From assembly GCA_022825925.1 (NCBI GenBank), contig JAJDVW010000083.1, forward strand, positions 26,550 through 90,549: a stretch of 64,000 nt of DNA, written 5' to 3'. This DNA comes from Pseudomonadales bacterium. Lineage in GTDB: Bacteria; Pseudomonadota; Gammaproteobacteria; Pseudomonadales; Azotimanducaceae. This document shows, one piece after another, positions 47,001-60,817 of this stretch; the first letter of the stretch is position 1, and each line of letters starts with the position of its first letter. The position numbers and the translations under genes were made by a program. The notes beneath the pieces were generated by a model. That model did no database searches. It was not told the origin of the DNA and saw nothing but the letters and a program-made list of their open reading frames with translations.

Positions 47001-48244
47001 CCGCGGTCGCCTGCGGCGTGATCGCGATGGCGCTCGCCGTGGCGGCGTGCTTCGTGTACGGCGCGCGGCGGCGGGGGCGCGACGGGACGGACCGTGCCCG
47101 GGCGAACCTGGGCGTGTTCGCGCACCGTCGCCGGGAGCTCGCCGCCGAGGGGGAGGCGCAGGGCCTGAGCGACGGCGACCTCGCCGCCCTCGACGCGGAA
47201 CTGATCGCGAGCCTGCATGACGAGGCCGGGGACGACAGCCCGGCAGCGGCGCCGGTGCCCGCGACGGCCGGCCTGGTGCCGGTGGCCGTCGGCGCGGCGC
47301 TCGCCGTGGCGGTCAGTTGGGGCCTCTATGCGCTGTGGGGCGAACCCGGTGCGCCAGTGCTGGCGCGCGCGGCGGAGGTGCTGCAGGATCCGAACGCGTC
47401 CGAAGACGCCCTGGAGACGCTCGCCGACGCCCTCTCGGCCCGGCTTGCCCGGCGGCCACACGACGGCTCGAGCCTGTTCCACCTCGGCCACCTGAAGCTC
47501 CGGATGCGCGATTCCGAGGGCGCGGCGGAAACGCTCGCGGCGCTGCGCGCGCTCACCCCGGAAGCCGAAGTCGAGGCGGCCTGGGCGCAGGCGCGCTACC
47601 TGGCGGACGGTGGCCGGTTGGAGCCGGAGACCCGCCTCGCCGTCGACCGCGTCCTGGCCGCAGAGGCCAACCACCCCATGATGCTCGAGCTCCTGGCGAT
47701 GGACGCGATGCAGCGCGGCGCGCCCGCCGAGGCGTCGGGGTATCTCGGCCGGCTGCTCAGGGTGACCCCGGCCGGGCCGCGGCGCGACCTGTTCGGGGCG
47801 GCGCTTGAGCTCGCGCACCAGCGCATGCGAGCGGGGGCCGAGGAGTCCGGCGTGGGCGGTGGGGCGACGGGAGACGGCGGTTCCGACCCTGGCGATGCAG
47901 CCGTGGCCGGAGGCGTGCCCGTGGCCGTGTCGGTCTCCCCGGGGATCGGCGCGCATCCCGGCGCGCCGGTGTTCGTCATTGCCCGCGCGGAGACCGGGGG
48001 CGGACCGCCGTACGCGGTACGCCGGCTGACGGTGGCGGATCTGCCCGCGCGGCTCGAGCTTGGCGACGGCGACGCGATGATGGCGGGGCGCCGGCTGTCC
48101 GACCTCGAGACCTTCGAGCTGGTCGCCCGGATCGGCATGAGCGGCTCCCCGACACGCGCGCCGGGGGACTTCGAGAGCCGTCCGGTGACCGTCCGGCACG
48201 GCGCGGAGGAAGTGATCCTGGACATCGCCGTGCGGGTGCCCTGA
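46997..48244 (+). CDS. ccmI: Cytochrome c maturation protein CcmI
   Basis: 415 residues. Two membrane spans (about 3-20 and 92-110) flank a short coiled segment, then periplasmic TPR-like helices (ARRPHDGSSLFHLGHLKLRM) and a beta-rich C-terminal domain (VSVSPGIGAHPGAPVFVIAR). It holds apocytochrome c for the CcmF/H lyase. Last gene of the operon; GTG start. Confidence 0.9.
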   Translation: MTAVACGVIAMALAVAACFVYGARRRGRDGTDRARANLGVFAHRRRELAAEGEAQGLSDGDLAALDAELIASLHDEAGDDSPAAAPVPATAGLVPVAVGAALAVAVSWGLYALWGEPGAPVLARAAEVLQDPNASEDALETLADALSARLARRPHDGSSLFHLGHLKLRMRDSEGAAETLAALRALTPEAEVEAAWAQARYLADGGRLEPETRLAVDRVLAAEANHPMMLELLAMDAMQRGAPAEASGYLGRLLRVTPAGPRRDLFGAALELAHQRMRAGAEESGVGGGATGDGGSDPGDAAVAGGVPVAVSVSPGIGAHPGAPVFVIARAETGGGPPYAVRRLTVADLPARLELGDGDAMMAGRRLSDLETFELVARIGMSGSPTRAPGDFESRPVTVRHGAEEVILDIAVRVP

Positions 48245-48380
48245 AAGGCCCGTCCCGCGTCTCCTGGCGGCGTTGGCCGGCGTGCTGCCCTAACGACTGT
48301 CTAACGACTTCACAAAGGTGCATTCACAGGGGGATTCCCTTACACTAGTTGCGGCCCCTAGGGGAGGATGACGTCGCCGC
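48245..48380. promoter_or_regulatory. Intergenic region between ccmI and smc
   Basis: Contains CTAACGACT twice (48290-48298, 48301-48309), 11 bp apart. TACACT at 48341-48346 is a possible -10 for smc. The GGGGAGGA before the smc start is a strong ribosome site. No T-run terminator for ccmI was seen. Confidence 0.35.
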
Positions 48381-51300
48381 ATGCGTCTCACAGGAATCAG
48401 GCTGGCCGGATTCAAGACGTTTGTCGATCCAACGAAGGTCAGCTTCCTCGGGAATCGCAGCGCAGTTGTCGGCCCGAACGGCTGCGGCAAGTCGAACATC
48501 ATCGACGCCGTGCGCTGGGTCATCGGTGAGAGTTCCGCTCGCCGGCTCCGCGGGGAATCCAGCACCGACGTCATCTTCGAGGGCTCGAGCGCCCGCGAGG
48601 CCACCGCCATGGCCTCGGTGGAGCTCACCTTCGACAACGCCGACGGCCGCGTCGGCGGCCAGTACGCCCGTTTCGGCGAAGTCGCCGTACGGCGGGAAGT
48701 GCAGCGCACGGGACAGTCCTCCTACTTCCTGAACGGCACCCGGTGCCGGCGGCGCGACATCGTCGACGTCTTCCTCGGCACGGGATTCGGATCCCGCGGC
48801 TACGCGATCATCGAACAGGGCATGATCAGCGAACTGGTCGCCGCGAAGCCGGACGACCTGAGGGCGTTTCTGGAGGAAGCCGCCGGCATCTCGCGGTACA
48901 AGGAGCGCCGCCGCGAGACCGAGCGGCGGATGCAGGTCACCCGGGAGAACCTCGACCGCCTCGAGGACATCCGCGCGGAGCTCGCCACCCGTCTCGGTCG
49001 CTTGCAACGGCAGGCGAAGGCCGCGGCGAGATACCGGGACCTGAAGGCGGAGCAACGCCTGCGGACCGCGGAGCTGGCCCTGCTCCGCCGGCGTGCCGTG
49101 GAGGCCGAACTCGCCGCGACCGATCGCGCCATCGCCGAGTTCGAGGCGGACCATCAGCAGCAGCAGAGCGCCGCGCGCCGGCTGGACGCCGCGCTGGACC
49201 GGGCCCGGACCGTCCACCAGGAACGCACCGACGCGCTGAACCACGTACAGGGACACGGCTGGCGCGTGCGGGCCGACATCGAGCGCGCGCAGGAAGGGCT
49301 GCGCCACCACCGGGAACAGGTGGCGAGCCTCCGCTCCGAACTGGAGGGCGCCGAGCGCCGCGCCGTCGAAACCGCGGCCCAGCTTGCCGATGACGAGGGC
49401 GAGATCGGCCGCCTGGAGGCCGCCCTCGCCGAGCGGGGTCCGGCGCTCGAGGAGGCGCGCCGCCTGGAGGCGGACACCGCCGCGGATCTGACCGGGGCCG
49501 AACGCGAACTGTCCGCGTGGCAGGCCGGGTGGGACGACTTCCTTGCGCGTGCATCGGCCGGCGAACGTGAACTCACGCTGGAAGCCGACCGGGCGGAACG
49601 CCTTGAGCAGGGCCTGGCGACCCTCCGGCGACGCTTGGAGGAACTGGCATCGGAACCGGGCGTTCCGGTGGACGAGTCCGACACGGAAGCGCTCGACGCG
49701 GCGCTCGTGGCGGCGGAAGAGCGGCACGAAGGCGCCGAAGCCGCCCTCGATGCCTGCATCGGGGAACTCTCCGCGGTGCGGGAAGAACTCGAGGCCGGTG
49801 CGCGAGCGGTGGATGCCGCGCGCCGGCAGGTACAGCGGCTCGAGAACGAGACGACGGCGCTCCGCGCCGTGCAGGAGGCGGCCCTCGGCCGCGCGAACGG
49901 AGAAGCCGGTCACTGGCTGGAGGCCCGCGGGTTGCGCGACGCGCCGCGGCTCGGCGAGGGTCTCGCGGTGGCGCCCGGTTGGGAGACCGCGGTGGAGGCC
50001 GTGCTGGGGGCGCACCTGCAGGCCGTTCGGGTGGACGACACCGCGCCGTTTGCCGGGGCGCTCGGCGAACTGGAGGGCGGGCGCGTGACCCTGTACGAGG
50101 GCGCGCCGCTGCCGACGCCGGAGCGTGCGCTGCCCTCCCTTGCGTCCCTCGCGCGCACGAACCAGGGGCCCGTCGGCGCGCTGCTCGCGGGCATCTTCGC
50201 GGCGGACTCGCTGGAGGCGGCGTTGGCCGCGCGGGCGGACCTTGCGCCGGGCGAGAGTGTCGTCACGCCGGACGGCGTGTGGGTGGGGCTCGACTGGATC
50301 CGCCTTGATCGTGGCGAGGACGCCACCGCCGGCATAGTGGAGCGGGGGGTCGAACTCGAGACCCTGGGCCGCGCCCTTGGCGAGGCCCGAGAGCACTTTG
50401 CGGCCGCGGAAGAGGCGCACTCGGGGATCGCGGAGCGCGCCGATGCCCTCGAAAGGGAGCGCGAGCGGTCGCAGGCCGCCTGCCGGCGGTCGGGCGAAGC
50501 ACTGGCGGCCCTGCGTGCCGAAAGTGACGTGCTGCAGGTGCGAATCGACGAGGCCCGGGCCGGACGGGAACGGGTCGAACGGGACCGGAATCGCGCACGG
50601 GCCGACATCGCCGCCGATACGGCGGGCCTGGCGGCGGCGCGCAGCCGGATCGACGAACTGTCGGACGCCGCCGCGGCCCTGCAGGCGGAACGCCGCGAGC
50701 GAGGCGCCCTGCGGGAGCGCCTCACGGCGCGCGTGGAGACGGCGCGCCGCGACGCGTCGGCCTCCCGCGAGGGTCTGCACGAGCGAAACCTGGAACACGA
50801 GCGGCTGACCATCGCGCTGGACGCCGCACGGGTGGCCCGGGAGCGTCTGCACGCGCAGCGGACCGAGTTCGCGGAGCGCGCCGGGAGCCTCGAGGAGAAC
50901 ATCGCGGAGAGCCAGCGCGCGCTGCCGGAGCTGGAACGCACCCTCGAGGACAGGCTCGCCGAGCGCGTGACCGTCGAGCAGGAACAAGGCAGCGCACAAC
51001 GCAGACTCGAGGAGGCGGAGCGCGACATCGCCGACCTGACGACCCGGCGCCGGGACGCGGCGGCGGTTGTCGATGCGGCCCGGGACCGGGTCGAGGACGC
51101 ACGCCGTCGCCGCGAGGGCGTGGCGGCGCAGCGCGGCATGTTCGGAGCGCAGCTGAAGGAGACCGGCCTGTCGGCGGACGAGGTCGCCGGGTCCCTGCCG
51201 GCGGACGCCGCCGAAGACGCCTGGCTGGAGCTCCTCGAGGGCCTCGAGCTCCGGATCGCGCGGCTCGGCGCGATCAATCTGGCCGCGATCGAGGAGTTCG

Positions 51301-51878
51301 AGGAAGAGTCCGAACGCAAGCGCTTCCTCGATGCGGAGCACGCGGACATCGAGAAGGCGCTCGCGACGCTCCAGGCCGCCATGGCGCGGATCGACCGGGA
51401 GACGCGCACCCGGTTCAGGACCACCTTCGACGAGGTGAACGGACACCTGAAAACCCTGTTCCCCAAGCTGTTCGGCGGCGGCCGGGCGTACCTCGAACTT
51501 ACCGGCGACAACCTGCTGGATACGGGCGTACGTCTCATGGCGCGGCCGCCGGGGAAACGCAACTCGAACGTGCACATGCTGTCGGGCGGTGAAAAGGCGT
51601 TGGCGGCGATCGCGCTGGTGTTCGCGATCTTCCAGCTCAACCCCAGCCCCGTGTGTCTCCTGGATGAAGTCGACGCGCCGTTGGACGACGCCAACGTCGC
51701 GCGTTTCGCTGAATTGCTGCACGAGATGTCGCAGGACGTGCAGTTCGTGGTGATCACCCACAACAAGCTGACCATGGAAATGGCGGATCACCTCCTGGGC
51801 GTGACCATGAATGAACCGGGCGTGTCCCGGCTGGTCTCGGTTGATGTGGAAGAGGCGGCCGCGCTGGCCGTCGTTTGA
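48381..51878 (+). CDS. smc: Chromosome segregation ATPase SMC
   Basis: 1165 residues, usual length. It compacts and segregates chromosomes as a dimer with a hinge. Walker A VVGPNGCGKSNIIDAVRW (about 29-46), long coiled coil to about 510, hinge about 510-670 (AVEAVLGAHLQAVRV), returning coil, signature LSGGEKALAAIAL and Walker B PVCLLDEVDAPLDDAN. DR of RRRDIVDVFLGTGFGSRGY and the Q-loop RG region are intact. First gene of smc-zipA-ligA, the order seen in Pseudomonas and relatives. Confidence 0.96.
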   Translation: MRLTGIRLAGFKTFVDPTKVSFLGNRSAVVGPNGCGKSNIIDAVRWVIGESSARRLRGESSTDVIFEGSSAREATAMASVELTFDNADGRVGGQYARFGEVAVRREVQRTGQSSYFLNGTRCRRRDIVDVFLGTGFGSRGYAIIEQGMISELVAAKPDDLRAFLEEAAGISRYKERRRETERRMQVTRENLDRLEDIRAELATRLGRLQRQAKAAARYRDLKAEQRLRTAELALLRRRAVEAELAATDRAIAEFEADHQQQQSAARRLDAALDRARTVHQERTDALNHVQGHGWRVRADIERAQEGLRHHREQVASLRSELEGAERRAVETAAQLADDEGEIGRLEAALAERGPALEEARRLEADTAADLTGAERELSAWQAGWDDFLARASAGERELTLEADRAERLEQGLATLRRRLEELASEPGVPVDESDTEALDAALVAAEERHEGAEAALDACIGELSAVREELEAGARAVDAARRQVQRLENETTALRAVQEAALGRANGEAGHWLEARGLRDAPRLGEGLAVAPGWETAVEAVLGAHLQAVRVDDTAPFAGALGELEGGRVTLYEGAPLPTPERALPSLASLARTNQGPVGALLAGIFAADSLEAALAARADLAPGESVVTPDGVWVGLDWIRLDRGEDATAGIVERGVELETLGRALGEAREHFAAAEEAHSGIAERADALERERERSQAACRRSGEALAALRAESDVLQVRIDEARAGRERVERDRNRARADIAADTAGLAAARSRIDELSDAAAALQAERRERGALRERLTARVETARRDASASREGLHERNLEHERLTIALDAARVARERLHAQRTEFAERAGSLEENIAESQRALPELERTLEDRLAERVTVEQEQGSAQRRLEEAERDIADLTTRRRDAAAVVDAARDRVEDARRRREGVAAQRGMFGAQLKETGLSADEVAGSLPADAAEDAWLELLEGLELRIARLGAINLAAIEEFEEESERKRFLDAEHADIEKALATLQAAMARIDRETRTRFRTTFDEVNGHLKTLFPKLFGGGRAYLELTGDNLLDTGVRLMARPPGKRNSNVHMLSGGEKALAAIALVFAIFQLNPSPVCLLDEVDAPLDDANVARFAELLHEMSQDVQFVVITHNKLTMEMADHLLGVTMNEPGVSRLVSVDVEEAAALAVV

Positions 51879-51933
51879 GCTTGGCGGGGTCGAGGCTGGA
51901 GGAAGCCCCGCGGGCCACTTGGGATACAAAGCG

Positions 51934-55919
<3,986 letters not shown>

Positions 55920-55940
55920 GGGACGCCCTCGCGGCGTCCC
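55920..55940 (+). terminator. 8-bp GC hairpin after the transglycosylase gene
   Basis: GGGACGCC (55920-55927), loop CTCGC, GGCGTCCC (55933-55940), starting just after the stop codon. No T-run follows, so it is a weak intrinsic terminator or an mRNA end-stabilising hairpin. Confidence 0.5.
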
Positions 55941-56021
55941 GCAGGCCGGCTGTCGAGCCCGCGTTGGTTGCGGAGATGGGCGCGCAACCGGAGTGTTTGG
56001 GAAACCGCCGTACCCCGATGG

Positions 56022-56615
56022 TCAGCGGTTGTCGTTACCCTCCGTACGGGGCGCCCGATCCGGCGCCGGCCGCACCGCGAGTCTTTCGCGAATGGCCGTG
56101 AACCTGTCCGCCACCCCCCATTCCCGCATCCAGTGCTCGAGGTAGTCGACGTCCATGGGTTTGCCTGCCTCCAGGATCGCGGCGATGTCGGCATCGTCCT
56201 GCGGCCGCTGGGCGAGCAGCTTGTGCACGATGATGTCCTCGACGGCCAGCACCCGGACCGTGAGGTCGCCGCCGAAGTTCTCCGGCAGAGCGCGCTCCAG
56301 CGCCGTGCGCTGGTAGTCGGTCTCCACCGCGATCAGGTCGGCGCAACCCATTTCGTCATGAGAGATGCGCACCATCCTGCCGTCAGGATGCAGATAGTCG
56401 ATGCGCCACCCCTCCATCTCCGCAGATTCCGCGATGGCGGCCATGCTCGTGTGGTCCACGGTCACCAGGAGGTCTACGTCGAAGGTCGTGCGCGCGGCGC
56501 CTCGATAGACGTTCGCCGCGACACCCCCCAGCACCGCTGAGTCGACGTCGTACTCTCCCAGAATCTCCGCAAGCGCCCGTAGGGTGGTGGCCAGGGGTGG
56601 CGCCCCGTCACTCAC
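56022..56615 (-). CDS. Nucleotidyltransferase-fold protein, toxin-like
   Basis: 197 residues. Nucleotidyltransferase motif VLGGVAANVYRGAARTTFDVD, with GG at 30-31 and the two Asp at 46 and 48, the metal-binding pattern of the MNT/AbiEii-like fold. Further conserved segments: VRVLAVEDIIVHKL and LEHWMREWGV. Related proteins include AbiEii toxins and many uncharacterised orphan NTases. It overlaps the stop of the 100-residue gene upstream by eight bases, so translation is coupled. GTG start. Confidence 0.7.
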   Translation of the reverse strand: MSDGAPPLATTLRALAEILGEYDVDSAVLGGVAANVYRGAARTTFDVDLLVTVDHTSMAAIAESAEMEGWRIDYLHPDGRMVRISHDEMGCADLIAVETDYQRTALERALPENFGGDLTVRVLAVEDIIVHKLLAQRPQDDADIAAILEAGKPMDVDYLEHWMREWGVADRFTAIRERLAVRPAPDRAPRTEGNDNR

Positions 56616-56910
56616 GCGGCCCGTCCATCCCGAAGCCGGTTCCGGCAACGGCGACCTTGTCCTTCACCGCCGCGAGGAGCGCCATGTGCGACTCCCGGTC
56701 CGGCCAGTGCTCCCTTCCCGTCGCCAGGACATCGATGCCCATGTGTCGCTCGATGCGGGCCATCCGCTCGAGCGCCACGGCGAGACTGCCGGCGGGGCGC
56801 TCCGTGGCGCGCCGCGCCGCCGCAATGGCCTCCCCCAGCCGCGCGAAGGACTCGTGGTCCGCGTCCGAGACCGTGCCGAAAAGGGCCGCCTTGCCCCGGG
56901 GCGTGCTCAT
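56608..56910 (-). CDS. Small protein paired with the nucleotidyltransferase
   Basis: 100 residues, helical, charged (ALFGTVSDADHESFARLGEA, AVALERMARIERHMGIDV). I do not recognise it. The 8-base overlap with the nucleotidyltransferase gene and joint transcription from the dinG side suggest a partner or antitoxin-like role. ATG 56910 has only a weak GGGG upstream; a longer ATG at 56943 is in frame. Confidence 0.6.
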   Translation of the reverse strand: MSTPRGKAALFGTVSDADHESFARLGEAIAAARRATERPAGSLAVALERMARIERHMGIDVLATGREHWPDRESHMALLAAVKDKVAVAGTGFGMDGPRE

Positions 56911-57201
56911 GCTCGCTGCCCCGCCCCGCGCCCGTTCGCGCAAGAGCGCCCCGTACGCCGCACACCATTGTCCGGCCTGCTCTTCTCGTGGCCTTGTCCG
57001 CCGTCTCGAGGTGGCAGATGCATGGAGCGCATCTTACGGCAGTCTGCAGGGGGGCAGTGGAGCCGCGGAGCGAATCCGCAATCCCCCGGGAGTCGCCACC
57101 GGGCACCGCCGGTCCCTTCGGGCGTATCCTTGCCCGCCAAGGGCCGCCGCAACCGCGCGCGGCGAAATCCAGCGGCTGATCGAGGGGAGGACTTCGGCAT
57201 C
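56911..57201. other. Divergent intergenic region before dinG
   Basis: 291 bases with no gene. Must hold promoters for the small gene (minus) and dinG (plus). A G-rich stretch and GAGGGGAGGA just before 57202 give dinG its ribosome site. No -35/-10 pair is convincing. Confidence 0.4.
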
Positions 57202-59349
57202 GTGGACGGGTCCGAAGCCCTGAACGACGAGCGCAAGGCGGAGATCCAGGACGCGTATCGCGGGTGGCTGGCGGCGCGGGGGTTCCGGGCCCGCCGGGGG
57301 CAGCGCGAGATGATCGCCCAGGTCGCCCGGTCGTTTGGCGGCGCCGCGCCCCGGCTGGCCATGATCGAGGCCGGCACGGGTACGGGCAAGACGGCGGCGT
57401 ACTGCCTGGCGGCGATCCCCCTTGCCCAGGCGCTGGACAAGCGCGTGGTCATCAGTACGGCGACCGTCGCCCTGCAGGAGCAGGTGGTGTTCCGGGACCT
57501 GCCGGATCTCGCGGACCATGCGGGGCTCGACTTCAGCTTCACCCTCGCCAAGGGACGCGGGCGGTACGTGTGCCCGAAGCGGCTGAGCGAACGGGTGGGC
57601 GGCGACGGCGGCAGGCAGATGAACCTCGCGGAGATCCCGCTGGCCCGGATTCCGGCGCCGGACGAGGAAAAGGTCTACGCCGCAATGTCCGACGGCTTCG
57701 GGGCGGGTACGTGGAACGGGGAGTTCGACTCCTGGGAAGCGGGCGTGCCCGAGGACACCTGGCGCGCCGTCACGACGGACCATCGCGGCTGTACGGGGAA
57801 CCGTTGCGAGTTCTTCCAGGAGTGCCCGTTCTTCCGGGCCCGGCGCACGGCGGACGACGCGGACGTGATCGTGGCGAACCATGACCTGGTGCTGGCGGAC
57901 CTCGCCCTCGGCGGCGGCGTCGTCCTGCCGGATCCGGAGGAGACGATCTTCGTGATCGACGAGGCGCACCACTTTCCCGATCGGGCCCAGCGCCACTTCA
58001 CCCGGCGCGCGCGCTTGCGGGGCGCCGTCCAGTGGCTCGAGCAGGCGGGTGCCGCTGCCGGCACCTGCGCGCAACGCTTCGGGAGGCCGTCGGAGGTCGA
58101 GCGTCTTGCCGCGTCGATGGCGCCGGAACTCGAAACCGCCGCCGCCCTGGTCGCCCAGGTGGGGGAGTTCGCGCGCCAGCTCGAGTACCCCGGCGGGTCC
58201 GACGATCGCGCGCATCACAGGTTCGCCTTCGGACGCGTCCCCGACGTCCTCGCGGAGCCCTGCGGCGCCCTCGCCGCGTACTGCGACACCGTCGCGGGCC
58301 GGCTCGAGACCCTGCACGGCTACCTGGAGGAAGTGTCGAGCGGCGAGCGGCCGTGGATGCACGCGGAGCAGGCGGAGGACTGGCTCGGACCCGTCGGCCA
58401 GCTGGCGGCCCGCGCGGCCTCGGACGCGGGCCTGTTCCGCGACTACGCCGGCGCTGCCGGGTCTCCGGACAGGGAGGTCGCCGAAGACATGCCGGAAGAG
58501 CAGGGGGAGGTCGTGTCCACGGCGCGCTGGATCGCGCGGCTGGCCTTCGAAGCCGGGGAGGACCACGAACTCGTCTCGGCGCCGCTCGATCCGGGCCGGA
58601 TGCTCGCCGAGGTGCTGTGGAGCCGCTGTTACGGTGCGTTGTGCACGTCGGCGACGCTGCGGGCGCTCGGCACGTTCGACCGGTTCCGCGAACTGGCCGG
58701 ACTGCCCGACGACACGCAGGAGCAGTTCGTGCCGAGTCCGTTCGACTTTCCCCGCCTCGCGACCTTTCACGTGCCGGCCATGGGGTCCGACCCGCGCAAT
58801 CCCGCGGCGCACACCGAGGAACTGGGCCGCCTGCTGCCGGACCTGCTGGCGATGGAACCGAGCGCGCTCGCGCTCTTCTCTTCCTGGCGGCAGCTCCGCC
58901 AGGTCCGCGACGGCCTGCCGGGCGCGGTCGCGGAGCGCTGCCGCGTACAGGGCGACCGTTCGAAGCAGTCGCTGCTCGAGGACCATCGCGCGGCGGTCGA
59001 CGGCGGCGAGCCGAGCTACCTGCTGGGCCTTGCCAGCTTCGCGGAGGGGATCGACCTGCCGAACGACTACTGCCGCCACGTGATCATCGCCAAGCTGCCC
59101 TTCTCGGTACCCGAAGACCCGGTGGAGCAGGCGTACGGCGAGTGGCTCGAGAGCCAGGCCCGCAACCCGTTCATGGAGGTGGCCGTGCCGGATGCCGCCG
59201 TCCGGCTCGTGCAGGCCTGCGGGCGGCTGATAAGGCACGAGGAGGACCGCGGCCGGATCACGCTCCTCGACCGCCGCATCGTGACGGCGCGTTACGGCAG
59301 GGCGCTCCTCGAGTCGCTGCCCCCGTATCGGCTCGACGTGGCCCGTTGA
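57202..59349 (+). CDS. dinG: ATP-dependent DNA helicase, DinG/YoaA type
   Basis: 715 residues. XPD-like superfamily 2 helicase, 5'-3', involved in repair and replication-transcription conflicts. Walker A EAGTGTGKTAAY (about 56-67), Walker B/DEAH in VIDEAHHF, motif VI VRLVQACGRLIRHEEDRG. Cysteines for a 4Fe-4S cluster: YVCPKRL, GCTGNRCEFFQECPF. GTG start after GAGGGGAGGA; the ATT before it is an alternative. DinG and YoaA cannot be told apart by eye. Convergent with the hypothetical gene at 59360. Confidence 0.9.
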   Translation: MDGSEALNDERKAEIQDAYRGWLAARGFRARRGQREMIAQVARSFGGAAPRLAMIEAGTGTGKTAAYCLAAIPLAQALDKRVVISTATVALQEQVVFRDLPDLADHAGLDFSFTLAKGRGRYVCPKRLSERVGGDGGRQMNLAEIPLARIPAPDEEKVYAAMSDGFGAGTWNGEFDSWEAGVPEDTWRAVTTDHRGCTGNRCEFFQECPFFRARRTADDADVIVANHDLVLADLALGGGVVLPDPEETIFVIDEAHHFPDRAQRHFTRRARLRGAVQWLEQAGAAAGTCAQRFGRPSEVERLAASMAPELETAAALVAQVGEFARQLEYPGGSDDRAHHRFAFGRVPDVLAEPCGALAAYCDTVAGRLETLHGYLEEVSSGERPWMHAEQAEDWLGPVGQLAARAASDAGLFRDYAGAAGSPDREVAEDMPEEQGEVVSTARWIARLAFEAGEDHELVSAPLDPGRMLAEVLWSRCYGALCTSATLRALGTFDRFRELAGLPDDTQEQFVPSPFDFPRLATFHVPAMGSDPRNPAAHTEELGRLLPDLLAMEPSALALFSSWRQLRQVRDGLPGAVAERCRVQGDRSKQSLLEDHRAAVDGGEPSYLLGLASFAEGIDLPNDYCRHVIIAKLPFSVPEDPVEQAYGEWLESQARNPFMEVAVPDAAVRLVQACGRLIRHEEDRGRITLLDRRIVTARYGRALLESLPPYRLDVAR

Positions 59350-59359
59350 CGTCGCGGAG

Positions 59360-60073
59360 TCAGATCGAGAGTTCCGGCGGACGGAGTCCGAGCCGGTTGG
59401 CGGCCTGCCCCACGATGTAGCCGATGATCTCCGCGGCGTCGGGCGGAACGGACGTCCCGCTCGCCTCGTGCAGCGCGTTCAGTTCCGCCGCGAAGCGCCG
59501 GACCTGCTCGGCGTTGGCCTGGTCGAGCACGCGGGCGGTCACGCGCATGAGATTCGGCGACACCTCGTACCAGGCCCGGTCCGAGTCGTCGGCGGCCACG
59601 TCCTCGATCATGGCCAGGGCCACGGTCATGTCCGTGTCGACGGCGAGAGAGTGCCACGGCTCGTTGTCGAGGAACTCCGACAGGTGCAGCCGGGTCTCCC
59701 CGTCGAGGGGGTCGACGCCATCCATCGACACGTCGGCGGCCAGGTCGACCATGATGCAGAAGTCGGCCATGTCCTGTTCGGCGAGCGTGCCGAGCGCCTC
59801 CTCCGCACCCTCGTTCAACCCGTTTCTCGCCAGGAACTCGATCTCGTCCCGGAGTTCCTGCGCCCGCAGGACGAAGGCTTCGTGATGCGAGGCGTCGTCC
59901 GCGTGCGTCTCTGCCAGCCGCTGGTGGATGCTGTCACGCCACGTCCAGAAGCGGACGAGGTTGCGCGAGGGGTCGCCGGTTTCGGGCACAACTGCCTCCC
60001 GGGTTTCGGGGTCCCGGTAGCCTATCAGCTTGCCGGTCGGGGAGGGCTCCGGCGTTGCGCCGCGGCGCTTCAC
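59360..60073 (-). CDS. Hypothetical acidic protein
   Basis: 237 residues, GTG start. Rich in Asp, Glu and Ala (LAADVSMDGVDPLDGETR), largely helical, without signal peptide or membrane segment. No family recognised. It begins 45 bases after the hicB stop on the same strand and may be a passenger of the hicAB transcript. Confidence 0.6.
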   Translation of the reverse strand: MKRRGATPEPSPTGKLIGYRDPETREAVVPETGDPSRNLVRFWTWRDSIHQRLAETHADDASHHEAFVLRAQELRDEIEFLARNGLNEGAEEALGTLAEQDMADFCIMVDLAADVSMDGVDPLDGETRLHLSEFLDNEPWHSLAVDTDMTVALAMIEDVAADDSDRAWYEVSPNLMRVTARVLDQANAEQVRRFAAELNALHEASGTSVPPDAAEIIGYIVGQAANRLGLRPPELSI

Positions 60074-60117
60074 GCCATCGAGTGCTGGTCTCCGGAACTT
60101 GGAGTGCCCCGAGTGGA

Positions 60118-60555
60118 TCAGGCGGCTTCGCCGACCGAAACGCTCACGCGTTTACCCAGTCGTCGCAGAGCGCGGTCGATCGTCGCGGCCTTGGTGGCGT
60201 GGTCGGGATTGAGCATGCGCCGCACCTCGCTCTCGGCCACCTCGAGGTCGCGGGCGAGACGGCGTTGCGACAGGCCGACTTCGCGGAAAGCCTCGTAGAG
60301 TGCCGCCTTCAGAGCGATTGGCAGCGGCGGGACCACGAGGGACTGGCGTTTCGTCGCAGGTGACGGTCGTGGCAGGTTCCGGCCTTCGCGGATCGTCGCG
60401 GCGATGAGCTCGCGCAGGAGGTCCCGGGCCTCGGACAGTGCCTCGTCGCGGGTCGCACCGTCGGTCGCGCCCCAGCCGAAGTCCGGGAACGTGACGACGT
60501 GGTGGCCGTCATCGTCGCGTTCGATGTCCGCCGGATAGTCGTAGGTGTCAGACAT
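60118..60555 (-). CDS. hicB: HicB-type antitoxin
   Basis: 145 residues. N-terminal partial RNase-H-like HicB domain (YPADIERDDDGHHVVTFPDF, then GATRDEALSEARDLLRELI) and a C-terminal helix-turn-helix (VGLSQRRLARDLEVAESEVRRM). It neutralises HicA and likely represses the promoter upstream of hicA. Follows hicA by 42 bases. Confidence 0.88.
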   Translation of the reverse strand: MSDTYDYPADIERDDDGHHVVTFPDFGWGATDGATRDEALSEARDLLRELIAATIREGRNLPRPSPATKRQSLVVPPLPIALKAALYEAFREVGLSQRRLARDLEVAESEVRRMLNPDHATKAATIDRALRRLGKRVSVSVGEAA

Positions 60556-60597
60556 CGGTTGGCTTCTCCATCGTTGAATCGCTTGCGGGTGTCCGGG

Positions 60598-60810
60598 TTA
60601 GAAAGTGTTCCTGTCGATGCCGAGGTCAGCGAGCATCTTGGCCAGCAACCCCTTGCCAATCTCTTTTCTCCGGTCCTTGACGGTCGTCTTGCGGTCGCCG
60701 ACGTAGAGGGTGCCGTGCGAGCCGCGCCCTTCCGCCGCGACGAAGCGGACTTCCAGTTTGCGTGCTCTCGCCCATCGGCGGACCCTCCCGATGAACTGCC
60801 GGCCGGTCAT
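60598..60810 (-). CDS. hicA: HicA-type mRNA interferase toxin
   Basis: 70 residues. Double-stranded-RNA-binding-like fold that cleaves mRNA. Catalytic His in GRGSHGTLYVG, followed by TTVKDRRKEIGKGLLAKML. First gene of the pair, the typical hicAB order. Arg/Lys rich as expected. Confidence 0.87.
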   Translation of the reverse strand: MTGRQFIGRVRRWARARKLEVRFVAAEGRGSHGTLYVGDRKTTVKDRRKEIGKGLLAKMLADLGIDRNTF

Positions 60811-60817
60811 CGCGACA

